Shown one piece after another: positions 1 to 12,200 of a DNA stretch of 64,000 nucleotides. The stretch lies in the NCBI GenBank assembly GCA_916610825.1, contig OU744454.1, forward strand, positions 16,486,336 to 16,550,335, written 5' to 3'. Position numbers and translations under genes: made by a program. The notes beneath the pieces are model-generated. The model saw only the letters and a list, made by a program, of their open reading frames with translations, searched no databases and was not told the origin of the DNA. This DNA is from Haliclystus octoradiatus (taxonomy: Eukaryota; Cnidaria; Staurozoa; Stauromedusae; Haliclystidae). Position 1 is the first letter of the stretch. Every line of letters starts with the position of its first letter.

Positions 1-244
1 ATAGGTCGTCAGTTATAACATGATTGGCGCACAACTTCAATACCTGATCCCGTCGCATCATTAAACGAAACTGATTGAGGCTGGCATCGTACCAGATTGT
101 TAATACACCTTGGCCACGCTCCTTCCAGGTATGGGCATCGTCGTCGAAACGATACAAGCGGCAACGTTCTTTAAACAAACCGTCAACCACTTCTTCACTG
201 GTAGAAGTATTCAAAGCTTGCAATTGAACAATTGGTGCAAATTC
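1..244 (-). other. RANBP2: Ran-binding domain F, cut by window edge
   Basis: Sixth RanBD in the window. Visible core: CRLYRFDDDAHTWKERGQGV, RLMMRRDQVLKLCANHVIT, then the sequence ends. It is clearly divergent from the cassette RanBDs and does not belong to the homogenised array. It resembles the more conserved RanBDs of other animals. The 245-549 stretch before it is a Ser/Thr/Pro-rich FG linker. Confidence 0.9.
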
Positions 245-3200
245 AAAACTAGTATCATCTTCCTTTGTCGGACTTGAGGAGGCAGACGTGCTATGCTTAG
301 TCCTACTGACAGTGGATGGCAAAATGGGAGTGAGGGGCATCTGCGGTTTCTTAGATTTTAACTCATCAGATATGTGAGATTTATTTGGTGTCAAGCTGAA
401 ATTAAAATTGAAGTTGTCTGTTTGACCAAAGGCAAAACCAACAAAGGGAGTATTTGCATTCGATGTATCAACATTTACTTTATCAAGTGCATCATGGGAT
501 CCCTTCACAACAGACGAGTAAGAGGCTTGAGCTGAACCGAGCGTCGCTGATTCTTGAGAGTTTGAATTGGGTTTCTGGAATCCAAAATTGAACTGAGGGG
601 CAGTGCTTGAGTTGACAGTGTTTGAAGTACCATTGGAGTCAGACGACGCTGCTGGTTCCTTGATGCTTCCTGGCTTAAGCGTAGAACAGGCAACACAGCT
701 ATTCAGTGACATCGTATTTTTAATCATGCATTTTGAACATTCCCAGCCATCTTGACCAGGCCAGAGTGGGCTTGAAGCACTTTTACTTTTCATTGCTGAC
801 TCTTCAGTTGATAAAGATATACTTGATGTTGACAAAGGCGTTGCTTTTTTTGTGGAGTCAGGGCCTTGGATAGAGGATTGGGTACCAAAACTGAATTGAG
901 GTTTCGTTAATGGGGTTTCTCTTGAACCAAATGAGAAAGTTGGCGCTGTTTCTTGAGTTCTTGCAACAGAACTTGGAGATCCAAAATTCAACTGTGGCGA
1001 AACTGATGGTACTTGCTTTGAACCAAAAGAGAATGTTGGATTATTTTGATCTTCAACTTTTGTGATGTCAGTTGATAGGAAATTGTTGGTTGTAATTTCT
1101 GATTGACAAATATCAAAGTTTCGTTTGAACTGTTCTGCTATTTCCACTGATCTGAATTTAACTGCAAACTTTTCAGTGGTAGCTTCACCATCAGAACAGT
1201 CAGCGTATGCAGTCCAAGCAAAGGCTTTCAAATTACCATTGAAGGGAAGTAGTTTGATTTCTAGACTGATTGTGTGATTTGCACATATTTTATGAATAAC
1301 ATCTCTACGCATCAACACACGTGAAGAGTTTGTAGTTTTGTTATTTAATAATTTCATTTGACCTACACCACGGTCTTTCCATTCCTTAGCTGACGAATCA
1401 AAACGATATAGTTTTGCATGTTCAGAGAACAACTCATATTCCTCTTCCTCTCCGGTCTTCACTTGGACTTGCTCTAAAGTAACTAGCGGCTCAAAATGAC
1501 TTACTGCTTCAAAGCTAGCATTCCCCTCTTGTTGGTGTTCAATAGAAGAAATTGTTTCTTGCGTGCATGCAACAGTATTTGGAGAGCCAAAATTCAATTG
1601 TGGTGAAGCTGACAGTACTTGCTTTGAACCAAAAGAGAATGTTTGAGTGGAAGTTGGCAACACTTCTTGAGAGTTTGAATTTGGTTTCTTGAATCCAAAA
1701 TCGAACTGAGGGACAGTGTTTGAAGTAAAATTTGAGTCAGACGACGCTGCTGTTTCGCTGATGCTTCCTGGTTTAAGAGTAGAACAGGCAACACAGCTAT
1801 TCTGTGACATTGTATTTTTAATCATGCACTGTGAACATTCCCAGCCGTCTTGACCAGGCCAGAGTGGGCTTGAAGCATTTTTACTTTTTGTTGCTGACTC
1901 TTCAGTTGATAAAGTTATACTTGATGTTGACGAAGGCGTTGCTTCTTTTGTGGAGTCAGGGCCTTGGATAGAGGATTGGGTACCAAAACTGAATTGAGGT
2001 TTCGTTAATGGGGTTTCTCTTGAACCAAATGAGAAAGTTGGCGCTGTTTCTTGAGTGTTTGCAACGGAAATTGGAGAGCCAAGATTCAACTGTGGCGAAA
2101 CTGACGGTATCAGCTTTGAACCAAAAGAGAATGTATGAGTGGAAGTTGGCAACATTTCTTGAGAGTTTGAATTGGATTTATGGAATCCAAAACCGAATTG
2201 AGAGACAGTGTTTGAAGTAACATTTGAGTCAGACGACGCTGCTGGTTCCTTGATGCTTCCTGGCTTAAGAGTAGAACAGGCAACACAACTATTCTGTGAC
2301 ATTGTATTTTTAATCATGCATGTTGAACATTCCCAGCCATCTTGACCAGGCCAGAGTGGGCTTGAAGCACTTTTACTTTTCGTTGCTGACTCTTCAGTTG
2401 ATAAAGTTATACTTGATGTTGACGAAGGCGTTGCTTCTTTTGTGGAGTCAGGGCCTTGGATAGAGGATTGGGTACCAAAACTGAATTGAGGTTTCGTTAA
2501 TGGGGTTTCTCTTGAACCAAATGAGAAAGTTGGCGCTGTTTCTTGAGTTCTTGCAACAGAACTTGGAGATCCAAAATTCAACTGTGGCGAAACTGATGGT
2601 ACTTGCTTTGAACCAAAAGAGAATGTTGGATTATTTTGATCTTCAACTTTTGTGATGTCAGTTGATAGGAAATTGTTGGTTGTAATTTCTGATTGACAAA
2701 TATCAAAGTTTCGTTTGAACTGTTCTGCTATTTCCACTGATCTGAATTTAACTGCAAACTTTTCAGTGGTAGCTTCACCATCAGAACAGTCAGCGTATGC
2801 AGTCCAAGCAAAGGCTTTCAAATTACCATTGAAGGGAAGTAGTTTGATTTCTAGACTGATTGTGTGATTTGCACATATTTTATGAATAACATCTCTACGC
2901 ATCAACACACGTGAAGAGTTTGTAGTTTTGTTATTTAATAATTTCATTTGACCTACACCACGGTCTTTCCATTCCTTAGTTGACGAATCAAAACGATATA
3001 GTTTCGCATGTTCAGAGAACAACTCATATTCCTCTTCCTCTCCGGTCTTCACTTGGACTTGCTCTAAAGTAACTAGCGGCTCAAAATGACTTACTGCTTC
3101 AAAGCTAGCATTCCCCTCTTGTTGGTGTTCAATAGAAGAAATTGTTTCTTGCGTGCATGCAACAGTATTTGGAGAGCCAAAATTCAATTGTGGTGAAGCT

Positions 3201-6200
3201 GACAGTACTTGCTTTGAACCAAAAGAGAATGTTTGAGTGGAAATTGGCAACACTTCTTGAGAGTTTGAATTTGGTTTCTTGAATCCAAAATCGAACTGAG
3301 GGACAGTGTTTGAAGTAACATTTGAGTCAGACGACGCTGCTATTTCGTTGATGCTTTCTGGTTTAAGAGTAGAACAGGCAACACAACTATTCTGTGACAT
3401 TGTATTTTTAATCATGCATGTTGAACATTCCCAGCCATCTTGACCAGGCCAGAGTGGGCTTGAAGCACTTTTACTTTTCGTTGCTGACTCTTCAGTTGAT
3501 AAAGTTATACTTGATGTTGACAAAGGCATTGCTTCTTTTGTGGAGTCAGTGCCTTGGATACTGGATTGGGTACCAAAACTGAATTGAGGTTTCGTTAATG
3601 GGGTTTCTCTTGAACCAAATGAGAAAGTTGGTGCTGTTTCTTGAGTGTTTGCAACGGAAATTGGAGATCCAAAATTCAACTGTGGCGAAACTGACGGTAT
3701 CAGCTTTGAACCAAAAGAGAATGTATGAGTGGAAGTTGGCAACATTTCTTGAGAGTTTGAATTGGATTTATGGAATCCAAAACCGAATTGAGAGACAGTG
3801 TTTGAAGTAACATTTGAGTCAGACGACGCTGCTGGTTCCTTGATGCTTCCTGGCTTAAGAGTAGAACAGGCAACACAACTATTCTGTGACATTGTATTTT
3901 TAATCATGCATGTTGAACATTCCCAGCCATCTTGACCAGGCCAGAGTGGGCTTGAAGCACTTTTACTTTTCGTTGCTGACTCTTCAGTTGATAAAGTTAT
4001 ACTTGATGTTGACGAAGGCGTTGCTTCTTTTGTGGAGTCAGGGCCTTGGATAGAGGATTGGGTACCAAAACTGAATTGAGGTTTCGTTAATGGGGTTTCT
4101 CTTGAACCAAATGAGAAAGTTGGCGCTGTTTCTTGAGTTCTTGCAACAGAACTTGGAGATCCAAAATTCAACTGTGGCGAAACTGATGGTACTTGCTTTG
4201 AACCAAAAGAGAATGTTGGATTATTTTGATCTTCAACTTTTGTGATGTCAGTTGATAGGAAATTGTTGGTTGTAATTTCTGATTGACAAATATCAAAGTT
4301 TCGTTTGAACTGTTCTGCTATTTCCACTGATCTGAATTTAACTGCAAACTTTTCAGTGGTAGCTTCACCATCAGAACAGTCAGCGTATGCAGTCCAAGCA
4401 AAGGCTTTCAAATTACCATTGAAGGGAAGTAGTTTGATTTCTAGACTGATTGTGTGATTTGCACATATTTTATGAATAACATCTCTACGCATCAACACAC
4501 GTGAAGAGTTTGTAGTTTTGTTATTTAATAATTTCATTTGACCTACACCACGGTCTTTCCATTCCTTAGTTGACGAATCAAAACGATATAGTTTCGCATG
4601 TTCAGAGAACAACTCATATTCCTCTTCCTCTCCGGTCTTCACTTGGACTTGCTCTAAAGTAACTAGCGGCTCAAAATGACTTACTGCTTCAAAGCTAGCA
4701 TTCCCCTCTTGTTGGTGTTCAATAGAAGAAATTGTTTCTTGCGTGCATGCAACAGTATTTGGAGAGCCAAAATTCAATTGTGGTGAAGCTGACAGTACTT
4801 GCTTTGAACCAAAAGAGAATGTTTGAGTGGAAATTGGCAACACTTCTTGAGAGTTTGAATTTGGTTTCTTGAATCCAAAATCGAACTGAGGGACAGTGTT
4901 TGAAGTAACATTTGAGTCAGACGACGCTGCTATTTCGTTGATGCTTTCTGGTTTAAGAGTAGAACAGGCAACACAACTATTCTGTGACATTGTATTTTTA
5001 ATCATGCATGTTGAACATTCCCAGCCATCTTGACCAGGCCAGAGTGGGCTTGAAGCACTTTTACTTTTCGTTGCTGACTCTTCAGTTGATAAAGTTATAC
5101 TTGATGTTGACAAAGGCATTGCTTCTTTTGTGGAGTCAGTGCCTTGGATACTGGATTGGGTACCAAAACTGAATTGAGGTTTCGTTAATGGGGTTTCTCT
5201 TGAACCAAATGAGAAAGTTGGTGCTGTTTCTTGAGTGTTTGCAACGGAAATTGGAGATCCAAAATTCAACTGTGGCGAAACTGACGGTATCAGCTTTGAA
5301 CCAAAAGAGAATGTATGAGTGGAAGTTGGCAACATTTCTTGAGAGTTTGAATTGGATTTATGGAATCCAAAACCGAACTGAGGGACAGTGTTTGAAGTAA
5401 CATTTGAGTCAGACGACGCTGCTGGTTCCTTGATGCTTCCTGGCTTAAGAGTAGAACAGGCAACACAATTATTCTGTGAAATTGTATTTTTAATCATGCA
5501 TGTTGAACATTCCCAGCCATCTTGACCAGGCCAGAGTGGGCTTGAAGCACTTTTACTTTTCGTTGCTGACTCTTCAGTTGATAAAGTTATACTTGATGTT
5601 GACGAAGGCGTTGCTTCTTTTGTGGAGTCAGGGCCTCGGATAGAGGATTGGGTACCAAAACTGAATTGAGGTTTCGTTAATGGGGTTTCTCTTGAACCAA
5701 ATGAGAAAGTTGGCGCTGTTTCTTGAGTTCTTGCAACAGAACTTGGAGATCCAAAATTCAACTGTGGCGAAACTGATGGTACTTGCTTTGAACCAAAAGA
5801 GAATGTTGGATTATTTTGATCTTCAACTTTTGTGGTGTCAGTTGATAGGAAATTGTTGGTTGTAATTTCTGATTGACAAATATCAAAGTTTCGTTTGAAC
5901 TGTTCTGCTATTTCCACTGATCTGAATTTAACTGCAAACTTTTCAGTGGTAGCTTCACCATCAGAACAGTCAGCGTATGCAGTCCAAGCAAAGGCTTTCA
6001 AATTACCATTGAAGGGAAGTAGTTTGATTTCTAGACTGATTGTGTGATTTGCACATATTTTATGAATAACATCTCTACGCATCAACACACGAGAAGAGTT
6101 TGTAGTTTTGTTATTTAATAATTTCATTTGACCTACACCACGGTCTTTCCATTCCTTAGTTGACGAATCAAAACGATATAGTTTCGCATGTTCAGAGAAC

Positions 6201-9200
6201 AACTCATATTCCTCTTCCTCTCCGGTCTTCACTTGGACTTGCTCTAAAGTAACTAGCGGCTCAAAATGACTTACTGCTTCAAAGCTAGTATTGCCCTCTT
6301 GTTGTTGTTCGTTAGCAGGCTGTATTTTGTCGCTGCCAGAAAAGGTTAACTCAACTTTGAAGAACCCAGGTTTTATGACAGGTGTTGTGGTTTTGTGATT
6401 GGCACAGCCACGGCATCCTCTGCATGCCATTAAAGATTCATAATTGTAAAACTGAGATGGGAGTAAGAGTCTTGAGGCTTTTGCCTTCTGTATGAAAGAC
6501 GCATTTCTATCATAAACAATAGATACGTTTTCGGCATCTGCTCTGTCTTCGTAGTCATAATTAGCTGCCTCTTCACTATTTACTAGTTCATTTTCATCGT
6601 AGTAATAGTAATCATCTTCGTTATAATCATTGTCATAATAGTAATAGCTATCGTCATCATACTCTTCTGTCGTCCAGGTTGGGACATCAAAATCTTGCTT
6701 TGTTGAACTCTGAGGAAAAGTGACTGACGACATCGCAAATGGATTACCAGAAGGGAACTGAGACATGTCAAAGGCAGGAAATGCAGCCTTTGTTGACGCC
6801 ACTACTTGATTCTTACTATTATTTAACGTAATTCCAGAGTCTGAAGGAGGCAGTGTATTGGCTGTTACTGTTGGAAAGACAAAGGCTGGTTTAAATTCTT
6901 GTGCATTTCTGTTAGCTTGAGTCAGATCTGCTTGCTTGATGACATCTGATTGTTTAGAAGCAGACGAAGAGCAAGAAGAACCTGCCTGTTGGGTTGTCTG
7001 AACTAGTGATGGCTGCGGTGCTGAAGTGATCTTAGCTAAGATATCACAGAATGTTTTGTGAAAAAGGTCTGATGCTTCTCTTTCTTTGAATTTAACTAAT
7101 GCTTGCATTGGCTGTATTGTACCATCACTAAAATCAGCTGCTGTGCTCCATAACCATGCGTTGTTTGTACCTTGCTTTGATTGCAGCTTTAGTTCTGGTG
7201 TAATTGAATGATTAACACAAACACTCAAAACTTGATCTCTTCGCATTAGTAATCTATAACCCCCTTTCGTATTATGTTGTAGTATCTTTAGGACACCCAC
7301 GCCTCGTTCCTTCCATGTCTTATCAAAACGATATAACTTGGCATGATTAGCAAAAACAACTGTCTCCTCTTCTTCACCAGTAACCTTGGCAATTCTACTA
7401 AGCGACACAAGAGGTTGAATGTTGATATTATCAAGCAGACTGTGGTCTACTTCATCTTTGGCTGCCAAGTCCTCTTTGCTAGGCTCCTCGCTTATTCTTC
7501 TGACACGATCAGATAAACCAGCAAAGTAACTTTTATCAAACATTGGGGCAGGGGAAAAGTTGTCCCAAGACATTTCTCTGTCAATAGTTGGAGTGCCTCG
7601 ACCAGACAGTTCCTGTACAGCTAGTGGTAACATTGGCGGGATTTCTATGGTGTCAGTTCTGAGTGGTGGCAGCACATCTTTTGGCTGTGGGCGGATTACA
7701 GAAGGAGCAATCGGACGCACAGCAGAAGACTTTGGAAGTTTCAGTTCAGCAAGTTGAGCCTATGATAAAATGTTAACACTATAATGAGAGATGTGTCATC
7801 AATTAACAATCCAACGAATTGGGTATCTACTAACCTCCATGTCATTGACCTTCCTTGTGAGATCAGAAAGATGCTTATCTTTATCAGCTAGCTGCTCGTG
7901 AAGAATACTGTTTTCAAGTGTTAAATTGGTCACATGCTCTGTTGTCTCATCCTCCTGGGAAAAGAAAAACGAAAAAGGAATCAATCTCAATTAGTTAGCA
8001 ACTGATTCAAATTTCAACTATTGCATTTACTCACATTGTACGTGTCATCTTCAAAGTAGCCGCACTCATCATCACTTTCTTCATCTAGTTCTTCAAGGGT
8101 ACCAGGCAGCTCTACGGTTGAAAATAAACAACATTATTGAATATGAAAATGACGCAAACAAGTTGATCAACGGTGCTACCATAATTCTGCTAACCACAAT
8201 CAGTCTTGTGCAGTCCTCTGCGTGACTGGATTGCTTTATTGACAATTTCGAGGTTCTCAATCACGGCATGGCGACTTCCCTGAAAACCAGAAGAAGTGAA
8301 TCACAGAGCTTACAAAAATGATGTTCACCATTTTGAACCATCTTGAACCATTTTACTCCTCTCACCTGACCATGACATCGCTCTAAGCAAATCTTCAGCC
8401 GATCCCTTGCCCGTCTCAGGTAATAGAAATGATCATGAGCTTTGGCAGAATTATCAACTGGAGACATAACAGCTAAAAGCTTATAGATCTGAAATACAAA
8501 CTATATTAGGTCAAGAACACAGTCAACACATTCAGAAAAGTGGTATAGCTACAGAAAGGTGTCAAGATCTACCTGTCCTTCGTAATAAGCTGCTTCAGGA
8601 CGAACAACGTCACTAAAGTATTTAAGAGCCATTTCAAATTCTTCCCCGCGACATGCAGCTTTTCCTAATGCCATGCGTGTGTCATTCAGCAGAGCCTCTC
8701 GGTCTTCATCCTGAGGGCAGAATAATATTTATTGTCATTTTTTATTTATAAAAATACATTTGAACTTGCTTAATATCCCCCCTCTAGTCTGGATGAAAAG
8801 CGGGACATTAAACAAGACGGGATATTAAGCGAGGTAGGAATATGAGAGTTAGTATAGAGAATTGAAACTAGCAATCAGGTTATGTGGGGATATTAAGCAA
8901 TGTGAGACATTGAAAGATAAACAACCGGTGGAATACAATAGCAGTATGGAGGTATACTTACCAGCAACGGTTTTGTGAAATGTGGAAATAATGTTTCTGC
9001 TGCTGGCAAAGGTACAGATAAATCTCTGTGAAATGAGAGAAGATTGAATGTTACAATAGAAAAGTCATATCTAAAGAGTTGTGGTAAATGAACACAAGCG
9101 CTCACCGTTGCCATTTTTCAAGAATGTTTAATGCCTCCTTCAAGTAGTGATACCCACGGCGTTGCATGCTCTTACATAAATTGAAAGGAATCACATTTAA

Positions 9201-12200
9201 TGCTTTAACTATATTAAATGAAGATGATTTTGTAGCATTATTTTTTACCTCCCAATTATCTTGTTTGTCCCACGGCCTCTCTTGGTTGCCTTGGATCTGA
9301 GATGCCTACATGGAAGAGATTTAGCCACATGAATACAAGGGGGTTACTAATATTTGTTTACAAATGGATATCTGTTTACCTGTTGCCAGAATGTGTTTGC
9401 TAGATAAACAAGTAAACGGGCATCAATACGATGGTTGCCAAGGGCACGGATTGTCTCTAGTCCCTTTTGAACTGTGGCTTTCAACTTTGGAACACTTTGA
9501 TTTCTGAAACAACAAAATGGAATCACAAATTATGCCTTGGTTCAATTAATCTCTTTTTTTAGAGAATTGGACTGCATTTAGTTACCTGACACATGCGGTG
9601 TATAGACTTGTAACGGCACCCCAGAACTGTATTTGCATTTCATTTGTTGTTGACATATAGATGTGAAATGGCAGTAAAGATTTGGCTTCTCCTTGCTTGA
9701 ATGGACTGTTACATGTTCTGATCACACAATACAAGAATGCCTGAAGAGGAGAGACACAACATTGTGATTAATATAAAACCAATTGATTAGTTAGTTACTG
9801 ATAAGTTGAACATGAGAGTGAGTCAGTTACTTCAATATCACGACGACATAGGGCTGATGATTGACAATGGCTGATATTGACAACGTCCATTGGCAACCCA
9901 CTGAAGACGTTACTTGAAACCACATCAACTGAGCAAAAATAATTAAAAACACATAAATTACACCATCATACACTGTACTTAATGTTAATAGTATTGATTT
10001 TTTAACAATACTATAGCATACCTCCCATTAAGTATTTGTCCCGGTGTGACCAATGGCAACCAAGCCATATAAGGTAGTGCAGATTTTGAAAATGTATCAA
10101 TACTGCCGCTGAAATTACATAAGCAACACTGCGTGATAACCTTTAAATAAAAATAAAAATAACAATTTCCAGCAACAGATTAGAAGAGACAGAAACCTTG
10201 GTCAAAGGCAGCGACGTCGAGTGCAGACAATGCCTTGAATTCAACATCTTTGTATTTAGTATCGCCTGAGTGGTATTTCTGCAAATGAATAAATGATAGC
10301 GTTACTCTATCGAGAGTAAGAATCTCTTGTTAAAATAATGTCATGGCTTACCCATGGCATTGACCCAGATGATTGCTGCAGGACATTTGTCATTTCTTTC
10401 CATCCCTTCAAATTAAAAGATGCAAACAATTCAGTAGCTATCGCCATAGCGACTAATATTGGAATATAAATAATGGACATCTAAATATCATACCGCTTTT
10501 GAACAAATATTAGAAATCGTATTTTTCATCCACTCTGTACCATAACTATCATGGTGTGACAATAACAAATGACCTAAGATGACAAATAATGACAGTTAGC
10601 AATCAGATCAACAGTCAGAGGGTTTGATTGATTGTGGTATTACCTTCTACACTGAGACGCAAGCAAGCCATTGACTCAAGAAGAGTGTCCACATGAGATA
10701 GGTGCTGATGAGAGGGTGCATGTTGTAAGGATACAACAAGGCATGCGATTTGTAGAGATGTAGCTTTTGAGGCACTCAGACAATGCTGTGAGAGAAACAA
10801 TTGACATTGAGATCACAATCAGTGTCTTTCGTTTATGTTTTATGCAGAGCTTTATGTCGGCCTGCTTTGAAGAGATGTTGCCTACTTAAATAAGGAGCAT
10901 GCTATTTTAACAGAGAAGGGTTCCTTAATACCTCAGCAGACATCTTTGAAAAGAATGTAGCCATTTGCAAATAATACTGACTACACAATTCATTAATGAC
11001 TTCCTTTTTAATGTTCTCTTCCTTAGATGTGACATGAAGCATCTCATCAAACCTGAAACATTCCACGTAAATCATTAAAATAATAGTAAATATATCAGCC
11101 TTGAGGATTATTAAAGTTGTTAATTGATTACCTAGCTAGAGCAAATGCAGAGGCTTTGCAGTCGTCGTGTTTCAGTGATATCTCAACCAATCGGTTTAAA
11201 GTGACCATGTATGGTAGAAACACTTTGCTTGTTATTGATTCTATTAGAAACAAACCAAAACCAAAGGTGATGACTATTGTAATAATGATAAATGAGCTAA
11301 ACCCTTGTTTATATTGCAGTAATTACCAGAATGCTTTTCTTTCAAAATTACATCGAACACCTTAACAGAGCAATTAAGCCACTCTGATACACTGATGAAT
11401 GCTTTGGCATTGAAGACAGATAGACAGTGAGCGAGGGCATCTTCAAACGAATTAGAATCCAGATAAAGGTTTATTAGTTTGATGTGCAGTGATGAATTTC
11501 TTGGGTGTCGCACCTGAGGGAAACATTAATAATGATTATAATAAAAATAGATATTAGCCAACACTTTCAATAGCAAAAAAATAATAAACAAATTTGTTTC
11601 TTACTAGTTCATCAGCTACAAGGTCTTCTAGCAAACGATGGTTTCGCTGAGGGTCGTTCCATAGCAATATCCACTGTAAAACAAAGCACACAGGCATCAA
11701 TATAACATCACAAACAAACCATCAAACGTTTGCACTTGTTATGGGTCTCATCATACTTTCAGTTTAAAGACACAAGAGTGACCAGGAATAACATTTGCTG
11801 CTTTATCTGCCCAAAACTAATATACAAATAAAACAAAACAAATTAAACAACACAAAAAATGAAAATCTTAATATTTTCTTTTCGAAACTCACAAGTGCTC
11901 GGCCATGATCTTCAGGTACATCACAGTATAAATTTACAACTACAAAATAAAAGAAAGTTAAAATGAATGTTACAACTTGGATTGTTAGGCTACACACTCA
12001 ATATAAAACTACTGACATTATTTCTACTTTAGATTCGGATTAGAAGCGAGACAGCAAGGGAGTTTATTACACAACCGGGTAAATTAAACAAAATAAATAA
12101 CCAGTGGTCAACCGAAACAACAAAAGCTAATATCTAAACAATAGAATAGCCATGAATCAAAAATAATGACAAATATCTTCTCATTTATTTGTTTTTGATT

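Noticed and set aside
2008-5865. Series of near-identical plus-strand ORFs of about 60-70 codons at 2008, 3598, 5188 and 5680
   Set aside because: They are antisense shadows of the RanBP2 FG segments and repeat only because the coding cassette repeats every 1590 bp.
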